A DNA stretch of 24,153 nucleotides, from contig JBNGIS010008655.1 in assembly GCA_049999725.1 (NCBI GenBank), forward strand, positions 1 to 24,153, in the 5' to 3' direction. The notes beneath the pieces are model-generated. The model did not search any database and was not told the DNA's origin. It saw nothing but the letters and a program-made list of their open reading frames with translations. Positions 1-8,322 of the stretch are shown piece after piece. Made by a program: the position numbers and the translations under genes. Source of the DNA: Haplomitrium mnioides. Its lineage: Eukaryota > Marchantiophyta > Haplomitriopsida > Calobryales. The stretch's first letter is position 1, and each line of letters begins with the position of its first letter.

Positions 1-626
1 TTTTTTTTTGTGTTTCAATTTTCTACTCAGTTTTCCACCATTTGTTGTTTGTAATTTTTGCTCAAAACATCCTTGTGTTTGTGTGCATCCCTAGCTGTCC
101 TATGTTGTCCACTCTTACAGTAGGTGGTTCCGGTTGGGTTTGACTTCTCCTCTTGATCAAATGAATAGACACTCTCTCCAGACACCTCTGGTTTTTTAGA
201 ACAAAATCTTCAAAGAGCTCTTACTTTCTCTCCAAGGGATTAAGCTGTCATACCAATGAAGGTCACAAACAGCCTTATTTGTGTTGGAAACTTTGGGATT
301 ACATACAACAATAGGTGCAAAATACCATCGAAGGGTGTTGAGTGTTATACATTGAGAGTTACTTTTTTCAAGATCTGTCCGGAGTGGTATCCATGTCAGT
401 TTGTCTCTTGATCACTTTGATATTCAGTCGACATGCACAAGATTTCCAGAGGTTTTTGTTTGGCAACTTCAATTGGCAGATTTTCTTCGGATGGCACCAA
501 ATGTACTTGAGAACTTCTTCATCGGCATTCAATAGGGTATTCAATCTGGTTCTTCACTAAGATTATCTGGCTACTCTTTTCAGTGGTGGACACTTGTTTC
601 TCCTTGTTGCATGGACGCTCCAAGCT
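1..626 (+). other. 3' untranslated tail of the element (no gene seen)
   Basis: This non-coding stretch lies between the integrase stop and the polypurine tract of the element. It starts inside a T-rich run and has no long open frame. The 72-codon frame at 342-560 has no recognisable domain and is treated as chance. No envelope-like gene or antisense gene was recognised. Confidence 0.6.
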
Positions 627-639
627 CAAGGAGGGGCTA
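627..639 (+). other. Polypurine tract (PPT)
   Basis: The sequence CAAGGAGGGGCTA lies directly before the LTR start TGTT at 640. In LTR retroelements a purine run at this place resists RNase H and primes plus-strand DNA synthesis. The core AAGGAGGGG (628-636) is all purine and is followed by CTA. Its position fixes the transcription direction (plus strand) and the left edge of the 3' LTR. Confidence 0.8.
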
Positions 640-1508
640 TGTTAAGGGAGCTTCTACCGATAGCTCTCTTAGCTACTAAAATGAAATATAGATAATAGTA
701 TTTTAAGTATTTAGCTAGGGAAAACAATATGTTACTAAATTTTATTTGTTTTAAATCTTGCGTTGAAGTAGGTTAAGGGAAAATGATGTAAGGCATAGAA
801 CAATCAAGGGAACCAGTGGACATATTTGTGTGTGTTTGAGTATATTTCAGTTTTTACCAGGTAACTATTTAAAGACAACAAGGAGGGTAAAAGTGATAGT
901 GGGCAGCTCTGACAAACCTGTCATTGGAGATTAAGGAGTGCCAACAACAATTTATTTGGGATGTTTATTAAGTCTCAAGTGGGCCATGAGGAGGAAGCGC
1001 CAATTTTAAATTTGCAACCAAAGAAATTAAAGGAAAACAGCTGGTAGCAGGTTTATGGTTAAGCGGTAAGGACAGAATACTGTTGGCTGAAAATCAGAGA
1101 TACAAGGTGGTGGGAAACATGTTTTAGGGGGTTCTTGCTAGCCATTGTGGCCTCTCTCTCATTCTGGGTCTTCTTCTCTTCTGATTTTCTGGTGATAATG
1201 GGTGGTAGAGAGATTTTCTGCAAAGGAGGTTGAGCATACGCGTACGTGTAGAGGAGTCTATAATCCATGTGAACTGAAGTGGTAAGGCAGTGGCAAACCG
1301 AAAGAGGAGTATTGCTCAATGTCATTCTGTGGTGGACTTGAGGATCTGGATTGAGCTGCCTATAGTGGAGTCGGGAGGAATGGTTTTCCTCATGTCATAA
1401 ATATCCTACGGTACATGTTTGTTGAGTTCTATGTGTTTAGTGTGTGTCAAGTCTGGTTCCAGAAATCGTGCACTCAACTGACGCCCTGAATGTAAACAAT
1501 GCCATGAT
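640..1508 (+). repeat. 3' LTR (copy 1)
   Basis: This 869-bp LTR begins TGTTAAGGGAGC right after the polypurine tract. It aligns along its whole length with the LTR at 6222-7090, with about 60 differences by hand count (about 7%) and two one-base gaps. Homology stops after CAATGCCATGAT at 1508. The conventional-looking end AACA, the inverse of the opening TGTT, is at 1495-1498, ten bases earlier, so the exact right edge is uncertain. A TATATTT stretch lies at 841-847 and CTATTTAAAG at 865-874; either could be a TATA box. The short frames inside it, on either strand, are not genes. Confidence 0.88.
1238..1248 (+). promoter_or_regulatory. ACGCGTACGTG motif in the 3' LTR, possible ACGT-core site
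   Basis: ACGCGTACGTG contains ACGCGT and the ACGT core with a following G, as in plant bZIP (ABRE or G-box-like) sites. It is unchanged in the diverged LTR at 6821-6831 and keeps its CpGs although the LTRs differ by about 7%. Function is inferred from the motif only. Confidence 0.25.
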
Positions 1509-2469
1509 CTACTAAATCAAGGTTTTGTTTATAAGCATTTTGCGTTGGTGTTTAAAGTGTGTTGCATGTGAGACTTGGAAAATTTGTGTTGCCTCTCCCT
1601 CTCAATTCTGGTCATACTTTTTTGTTCAGTTTTTTCATTTCCTTTAATTAATCTTGTGTTAGAAGCGCCTAACTGAAATCTATCCTTGTAGATAGCAAAT
1701 GAAGGCAGCAAGCATCAAACTATCCCAATATGAGCCAACTAATGCTAGACTTAGCTGATTTTGCATAGGAACATAATGTCTAGAAGAAGTAACCATTTGC
1801 AACATTGTATAGCTAGTTGGATGCACCTCAAAGAGGGCTTTCAAACACATCCAAGAACGCAAGAAACGGACACCATCTCAACCTTCAAATGTGCGAATTT
1901 CTTCTTAGTTGTTCACGGATAGCATCTGCAATTTTCTGGTGACCTTTGCCACTTTCCGGCGACCGCTGCAACTTTCCAGCCACCGCTGTGACTTTCCGGC
2001 AACTGCTAGGACTTTCAGATGACCGGTGTAACCTTCCAGTCACCGGTTCCTTTTTCGACAACTGCTGTTTTTCCGTTTTGGCCAAAAGTTTCCATTGACA
2101 TTTTCCATCTGTCGACATCCATGCAATTACAAAGAGACCCTTTGGAGATATGAATGTATCTCGGTGTAGACACCTCAGTTTGCAATGAAATTTGGCTTGT
2201 TGGATGGGTCTCAAAAGGCTCTATGCATTGAGTTGAAATTCAAAACCAGAAAGCTTAGATGGATCTCTCCAATTTTCAGTTGAGTTCTCTGCTCTCCTTG
2301 GTGTTATAATATAGTTTGGAAATCTGCCCACTGATCTACAGAGTGTCTAGTTCCCTCCCCGTTCCCCTCTCAGATCACGACTCTCCCCAATCCCCACAAT
2401 ATGTTTTGGAGGGCCGGTTAGCAACTCCCTTCTACCTTTTATGCAGCTACTGGCCCTCTATCTACTACA
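1509..2469. other. Unrecognised spacer between 3' LTR and satellite (copy 1)
   Basis: This 961-bp non-satellite stretch has no domain I recognise. Three minus-strand open frames follow one another (2214-1885, 1862-1680, 1711-1529) with no recognisable protein motif. The longest is low in complexity because it crosses the 20-bp minisatellite at 1931-2070. The right part (about 2345-2400) is C-rich, with runs such as CCCTCCCCGTTCCCCTCTC. It could be the remnant of another transposable element on the minus strand, but I see no terminal repeat or catalytic motif to support that. Confidence 0.5.
1931..2070. repeat. 20-bp minisatellite, seven copies (copy 1)
   Basis: Seven head-to-tail units of exactly 20 bp start at 1931, 1951, 1971, 1991, 2011, 2031 and 2051. 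The common form is close to ACTTTCCRGCSACCGCTGNA, for example ACTTTCCGGCGACCGCTGCA at 1951-1970. The first, fifth and seventh units are the most diverged. On the minus strand it reads as a repeated CGGTNGCYGGAAAGT motif. It is richer in GC and CpG than the surrounding AT-rich DNA. Confidence 0.85.
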
Positions 2470-5400
2470 CTCCTTGCTAATTTTCCATGTCTAGTGTTTG
2501 TGTCCTTTCAAGTTTCTAGGTTAATTTGTTGTCTCTTTGCCACCTTTATGGGTCAACTTCATTTCTCTTTGCCAATTTTCCATATCAAGTGTTTGTGTCC
2601 TTGTAAGTTTCTAGGCTAATTTGTTGTCTCTTTGCCAGGTTTATAGGTCAACTGCATGTCTTCTTGCTAATTTTTCATGTCAAGTGTTTGTGTCCTTCCA
2701 AGTTTTTAGGTTAATTTGTTGTCTCTTTGCCAAGTTTATGGGTCAACTTCATGTCACCTTGCCAATTTTCCATGTCAAGTGTTTGTATACTTGCAAGTTT
2801 CTAGGCTGATTTGTTGTCTCTTTGCCAGGTTTGTGGGTCAAACTCATGTCTCCTTGCCAATTTGCCATGTCAAGTGTTTGTGTCCCTCCAAGTTTCTAGG
2901 TTAATCTGTTGTCTCTTTGCCAAATTCATAGGTCAACTTCATGTCTCCTTGCTAGTTTTCCATCTCAAGTGTTTGTGTGATTCCAAGCTTCTAGGTTTAT
3001 TTGTTTTCTCTTTGCCAAATTTATAGGTCAACTTTATGCCTTCTTGCCAATTTTCCATGTCAAGTGTTTGTGTCTTTCCAAGTTTCGAATTAACTCCTTG
3101 TCTATATGCTAAGTTTATGGGTCAACTTCATGTCTCCTTGCCAATTTTCCATGTAAAGTGTTTGTGTCCTTTCAAGCTTTTCAGTTAATTTGTTGTCTCT
3201 TTGCGAACTTTATGGATCAACTTCATGTCTCCTTGCCAATTTCCATGTCAAGTGTTTGTGTCATTGCAAGTTTCTAGGTTAAGTTGTTGTCTCTTTGCCA
3301 TATTTTTGGGTGAACTTCATGTCTCATTGCTTATTTTACATGTCAAGTGTTTGTGTGACTCCAAGCTTCTAAGTTTTTTCTTTTCTCTTTGCCAAATTTA
3401 TGGGTCAACGTTATGTCTTCTTGCTAATTTTCCATGCCAAGTGTTTGTGTCTTTCCAAGTTTTTAGGTTTACTCCTTGTCTATATGATAAGTGTGTGGGT
3501 CAACTTCATGTCTCCTTGCTTCTAGGTTAATTTGTTTTCTCTTTGCCAAACTGATGGGTCAGACTCATGTCTCCTTGCCAATTTTCCATGTCAAGTGTTT
3601 GTGTCTTTCCGAGTTTCTAGATTAATTTTTTGTCTCTTTGCCAAGTTTAAGGGTCATATTTATCTCTCCTTGCCAATTTTCCATGTCAAGTGTTTATGTC
3701 TTTGCGAGCTTCTAGGTTACCTTGTTGTCTCTTTGCCACATTCATGGGTCAACTTTATGTCTTCTTGCCGATTTTCCATGTCAAGTGTTTGTGTTCTTGC
3801 AAGTTTTTAGGTTAAGTTGTTGTCTATTTGCCACGTTTATGGGTCAACTTTATGTTTTCTTGCTAGTTTCCATACCAAGTGTTTGTGTTCTTGCAAGTTT
3901 GTAGGTTGAGTTGTTGTCTCTTTGCAAAGTTTATGGGTGAACTTCATGTTTTCTTTCAAGTTTTCCATGTCAAGTCTTTGTGTCCTTGCAAGTTTCTAGG
4001 TAAATTTGTTGTCTCTTTGCCAAGTCAATGAGTCAACTTCATGTCTTCTTGCCAATTTTTCATGTCAAGTGTTTGTGTTCTTCGAAGTTTCCAAGTTAAT
4101 TTTTTGTCTCTTTGCCAAGTTTATGGGACAACTTCATGTCTTCTTCCCCACTTTCCATGTCAAATGTTTGTGTGCTTCCAAGTATTTGATTAATTTGTTG
4201 TGCCTTTGCAAAGTTTATAGGTCAACTTCATGTCTCCTTGCCAATTTTCCATGTCAAAAGTTTGTGTCCTTCCAAGTTTCTAGGTTGGTTTGTTGTCTCT
4301 TTTCCAAGTTTATAGGTGAACTTTATGTCTTCTTGCCAATTTTCCATGTCAAGTGTTTGTGTTCTTCCAAGCTAATAGGTTAATTTGTTGTCTCTTGGCC
4401 AAATTTACGGGTCAACTTCATGTCTCCTTGCATTTTTTTCGTGTTTAGTGTTTGTGTCCTTCCAAGTTTTTAGGTTGATTTGTTGTCTCTTTGCCAAATT
4501 TATAGGTCAACTTCATGTCTTCTTGCCAATTTTCCATGTCAAGTATTTCTGTTCTTGCAAGTTTCTAAGTTAATTTGTTGTCTCTTTCCAAAGTTTGTGA
4601 GTCAATTTCATGTCTTCTTCCCAATATTCCATGTCAAGTGTTTGTGTTTTTTTGAAATTTCTAGGTAAATTTGTTGTCTCTTTGCCACGTTTATGGGTGA
4701 ATTTCATGTCTCCTTGCCAATGTTTCATGTCAAGTGTTGGTGTCCTTGCAAGTTTGTAGGTTAAGTTGTTGTCTCTATGCCAAGTTTATGGGTCAACTTT
4801 GTGTCTTCTTGCCAATTTTCCATGTCAAGTGTTTCTTTCCTTCCAAGCTTCTAGGTTAATTTTTTGCCTCTTTGCCAAGTTTATTTGTCAACTTCATGTC
4901 TCCTTGCCAATTTTCCATGTTAAGTGCTTGTGTCGTCCCAAGTTTCTAGGTTAGTTTGTTGTCTCTTTGCCAAGTTCATGGGTGAAGTATATGTCTCGTT
5001 GCCAAGTTTCATTGTCAAGTGTTTGTGTCCTTTCAAGTTTCTAGGTTAATTTGTTTTCTCTTTGCAAGCTTTATAGATCAAACTCATGTTTCCTTGCCAA
5101 TTTTCCATGTCAATTGTATATGTCCTTCAAGGTTTCTAGGTTAAATTGTTGTCTCTTAGCCAAGTTTATGGGTCAACTTTATGTCTCCTTGTTAAGTATT
5201 TGTGTCTTTACAAGTTTCTAGGTTTACTTCTTGTCTATATGCTAAGTTTATGGGTCAACTTCATGTCTCCTTGCAAATTCTCCTTGTCAAGTGTTTTTGT
5301 TCTTCCAAGCTTCTAGGTTAATTTGTTGTATCTCTACCAAATTTATGGGTGAACTTCATCTCTCCTTGCCAATTTTCCATGTCTAGTGTTTGTGTCCTTC

Positions 5401-6221
5401 CAAGTTTCTAGGTTAATTTGTTGTCTCTTTGCCAAGTTTATATGTCAACTTTATGTCTCATTGCCAATTTTCCATGTCCAGTCTTTGTGTCCTTCCAAGT
5501 TTCTAAGCTAAGTTGTTGTGTCTTTGCCACGTTTATGGGTGAACTTAATGTCTTCTTGCCAATTTTCCATGTCAAGTGTTTGTGTCCTTGCAAGTTTATG
5601 GGTTAATTTGTTGTCTCTTTGCCAAGTTTATGGGTCAACTTAATGTCTATTTGCCAATTTTCCATGCCAAGTGTTTGTGTACTTCCGAGTTTCTAGGTTA
5701 ATTTGTTGTGTGTTTGCCAAGTTTATGGGTGTACTTCATGTCTACTTTCCAAGTTTCAATGTCAAGTGTTTGTCTCCTTTAACGTTTCTAGCTTAATTTG
5801 TTTGCTCTTTGTAAAGCTATTGGGTCAAACTCATGTCTCCTTGCCAATTTTCCATGTCAAGTGTTTGTGTCCCTCCGAGTTTCTAGGTTAATTTGTTGTG
5901 TGTTTTCCAAGTTTCACGATCAACTTTATGTCTCCTTGCCGAATTTCCATGTCAAGTGTTTGTGTCTTTCAGAGTTTCCAAGTTAACACCAAGTCTATAT
6001 GCCAAGTTTATAGGTCAACTTTATGTTTCCTTACTAATTTTCCATGTCAAGTGTTTTTGTCCTTCCAAGCTTTTAGGTTAATTTGTTGTCGCTTTGCCAA
6101 GTTTAGGGGTCAACTTCATGTTTCCTTGCTAATTTTCCATGTCAAGTGTTTTTGTCTTTCCAAGCTTTTAGGTTAATTTGTTGTCTCTTTGCCAGGTTTA
6201 TGGGTCAACTTCATGTCTTCT
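2470..6221 (+). repeat. 95-bp satellite array, about 40 monomers (copy 1)
   Basis: This is a head-to-tail array. The marker GTCTCTTTGCC (or a close variant) falls at 2531, 2626, 2721, 2816, 2911 and so on to 6088 and 6183: 39 steps, nearly all 94-95 bp. Two monomers are short: one step of about 59 bp (3478 to 3537) and one of 82 bp (5151 to 5233). Conserved blocks in order are GTCTCTTTGCCAAGTTTATG, GGTCAACTTCAT, GTCTCCTTGCCAATTTTCCA, TGTCAAGTGTTTGT, GTCCTTCCAAGTTTCTAGG and TTAATTTGTT. The 60-125 codon open frames that recur through the array are by-products of a period that is not a multiple of three. The array starts and ends at the same monomer phase (CTCCT at 2470, CTTCT at 6217-6221) and abuts the LTR start at 6222. 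Confidence 0.96.
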
Positions 6222-7090
6222 TGTTCAGAGAGCTTCTATCGATAGCTCTTTTAGCTACTAAAATGACATATAGATAGTAGTATTTTAAGTATTTAGCTAG
6301 GGAAAACAATATGCTACTAAATTTTATTTGTTTTAAATCTTGATTTGAGGTACATTCAGGGCAAATGATGTAAGGCACAGAAAAATCAAGGGAACCAATG
6401 GACATATTTGTGTGTGTGTGAGTATATTTCAGTTTTTACCAGATAACTATTTGAAGACAACAAGGAGGGTAAAAGTGACAATGGGCAGCTCTCACAAACC
6501 TATCATTGGAGATTAAGGAGTGCCAACAACAATTTATTTGGGATGTTTATTAAGTCTCAAGTGGGCTATAACGAGGAAGCGCCAATTTTAAATTTGCAGC
6601 CAAAGAAATTAAAGGAAAACGGCTGGTGGCAGGTTTATGGTTAAGTGGTAAGGACATAAGATTGTTGGCTGAAAATCAGAGATACAAGGTGGTGGAAAAT
6701 ATGTTTTTAGGGGGTTCTTGCTAGCTATCGCGGCCTCTCTCTCATTCTGGGTCTTCTTCTCTTTTGATTTTCTGGTGAGGATGGGTGGTAGAGAGATTTT
6801 CTGCAAAGGAGGTTGAGCATACGCGTACGTGTAGGGGAGTCTATAATCCATGTGAACTGAAGTGGTAAGGCAGTGGCAAACCGAAAGAGGAGTATTGCTC
6901 AATGTCATTCTATGGTGGACTTGAGGATCTGGATTGAGTTGCCTATAGTGGAGTTGGGAGGAATGGTTTTCCTCATGTCAGAAATATCCTACAGTACATG
7001 TTTGTTGAGTTCTATGTGTTTAGTATGTGTCAAGTCTGGTTTCAAAAATTGTGCCCTCAACTAATGCATGAATGGGTACAATGCCATGAT
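6222..7090 (+). repeat. 5' LTR (copy 1)
   Basis: This LTR of 869 bp opens TGTTCAGAGAGC immediately after the satellite and pairs with the LTR type at 640-1508 (about 93% identical by eye). It should hold the promoter and transcription start for the gag-pol relic. A TATATTT stretch lies at 6423-6429; the CTATTTAAAG candidate of the 3' LTR is changed here to CTATTTGAAG. The shared homology ends at 7090 after TACAATGCCATGAT; TACA ends at 7080. Frames within it have no recognisable product. Confidence 0.88.
6821..6831 (+). promoter_or_regulatory. ACGCGTACGTG motif in the 5' LTR, possible ACGT-core site
   Basis: This is the same 11-mer as in the 3' LTR (1238-1248), inside a conserved block that runs from GAGCATACGCG to the ACTGAAGTGG region. 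It lies about 370 bases before the Gag ATG, where a plant LTR promoter or 5' untranslated region would be expected. The role is inferred only. Confidence 0.25.
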
Positions 7091-7192
7091 TGTGTTAAAG
7101 TTTAGTTTTCCTTTTTCCCTAGGTTGAGACTGGGAAGTCCTCCATCCTCCCCTCCAGTAATTAGCTTAGTTGTGATTCTCCCTATTTTCCCT
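7091..7192 (+). other. Leader between 5' LTR and Gag start
   Basis: This 102-bp stretch should begin with a primer-binding site complementary to a tRNA 3' end (starting TGG), but none is obvious: the bases after the LTR are TGTGTTAAAGTTTAG. A pyrimidine-rich run ending in AG (TTTTCCTTTTTCCCTAG, 7109-7125) looks like a splice acceptor, but no donor was assigned. The reading frame upstream of the ATG at 7193 is open from about 7124. Confidence 0.45.
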
Positions 7193-8322
7193 ATGGCGGC
7201 TGTTGCTCCTACCGGTGCTCGTTATATTTGCCATAGATTCTATGGCAATCCTGTTCATGATAAAGTGGATGCGGACACACATATCAATAGATTCACAACT
7301 ATGACAATGGCCTATGGTGATGCGCCAGATGTCTTACATATTCAATTTCCAACAACCTTAGATGGACAAGCCATCAATTGGTATTTTGATGAGGCCTCAC
7401 ACCATCAGAATTGGAATGATCTTAAAGCTGCATTTCTGGCCAGATTCAGCAATAGCCTTTCTGCCCGCTCTTGGGATGATTTATTAAAATTTAAAATGTA
7501 TGCTAGTGAGTCAATTCAGGACTGCAGCAATAGGTTTAAGTCTATGGTAGCAAAACGTCCAACACCTCCTCCTCAAGAAGAACAGGTAGGCTTATTCATT
7601 CGTGGTCTGCCTCAACAGATTAAATCTCATATGTACCTCCAAGATCCAGATACACTAGAGTGTGCCATCAATTTGGCTCGAGCCTTTGAAAGCATGAAGA
7701 TGAAAATGGAGGAAACTTCTCCAACATATGGCCACATAGGCCAACCAGCCTCATTTCTGCCACAAGTACCATTGTACTCAGCCAAATCATGTTATCCATC
7801 AGATACTCCTGCTGCCCAAATTTTAGCTCCAGTGGTACCACCTGAAATTTCTTCATCTTCTACATGCAAGAAGGAGGATATGGCCTCCATTACTTCTTAA
7901 TTGAAGACCAAAGTTACAAACATGTTGACAGAGCAGCTGAATAATCTCAAGCTTCAATTGGTGAATTCACAACCTACACCTACCTATCCAACTCCCTTAA
8001 ATTTGGGGTGTACAGATTGCAATAAGCTTGGTCACACAAAAGATACGTGTAGAAGACCTCAAAAAAATCAATGGTTTGCTACATGTATGGTTTCCAACCA
8101 TAACACCAGCGATTGTTGAGTGCAAAGGGAAGTTTGTGACATGCTTCAGTTGCAAGAACAATCTCGTACTGCAGTCCATACCCTCCCATGAACAATTCAT
8201 AGCCCATGTATTCCCAAAACTTGCTCGAGAGACCACCTTCTCAAGTTACATGTTATGAGTGTGGACAGTTAGGACACGTTCGCAAGTGCTATCCACATAA
8301 GCCTCCATATCGTCTGCAATAG
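7193..8322 (+). pseudogene. gag: Gag relic: capsid domain and zinc knuckles (copy 1)
   Basis: Gag forms the particle that packages element RNA. The likely start is the ATG at 7193 (MAAVAPTGARYICHRFYG); an open frame extends upstream to 7124 without a better start. Residues from about 15 to 170 resemble the retrotransposon Gag domain, with INWYFDEASHHQNW followed by LKAAFLARF, and FIRGLPQQIKSHMYL near the end. A TAA at 7898-7900 interrupts it; the same frame continues to the first zinc knuckle at 8009-8050, an exact CX2CX4HX4C. A second knuckle at 8075-8116 has Phe in place of the first Cys. TGA follows at 8117-8119. After a frame change near 8190-8205 a third knuckle, CYECGQLGHVRKC (8251-8289), has only three residues between His and the last Cys. 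TAG at 8320 ends that stretch. Confidence 0.85.

Larger units (their letters stand above)
1..1508 (+). mobile_element. Ty3/Gypsy LTR element, 3' end only (body lies before the window)
   Basis: This is the end of an element whose coding region lies upstream of the window. It holds the 3' untranslated tail (1-626), the polypurine tract (627-639) and the 3' LTR (640-1508). It matches 12974-14481, where the same tail follows a visible integrase relic. The LTR opens with TGTTAAGGG directly after the polypurine tract, which is the expected order for the 3' end of an LTR element on this strand. Confidence 0.85.

Noticed and set aside
61-130. Origin of the satellite from the 3' tail (TGTGTTTGTGTGCATCCCTAG) or from the LTR (GTGTTTAGTGTGTGTCAAGT)
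   Set aside because: Both share short GT-rich words with the monomer, but I could not extend the match beyond what low-complexity sequence gives by chance.
342-560. 72-codon hydrophobic frame in the 3' tail as an envelope-like gene
   Set aside because: It is far too short, has no recognisable domain, and lies in untranslated sequence. No longer frame continues it.
1059-1325. Minus-strand frame beginning MTLSNTPLSVCHCL, present in both LTR types
   Set aside because: It lies inside the LTR and its conservation follows from LTR homology. The version at 6609-6908 has a different C-terminus after a one-base gap, which shows no coding constraint.
2621-6176. Repeated 60-125 codon open frames of the MLSLCQVYGSTSCLLANF type through the satellite
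   Set aside because: They recur every 95 bp in shifting frames because 95 is not a multiple of three. They start mostly at TTG and stop at the TAG of TTTCTAGG. They are a by-product of the repeat and not a cysteine-rich gene family.
2470-6221. CRISPR array
   Set aside because: Repeats are contiguous without unique spacers, the whole monomer is conserved, and the setting is a plant retroelement.
7109-7125. Splice acceptor in the Gag leader
   Set aside because: The pyrimidine run ending in AG is suggestive, but no donor or transcript evidence is available and the element is dead.
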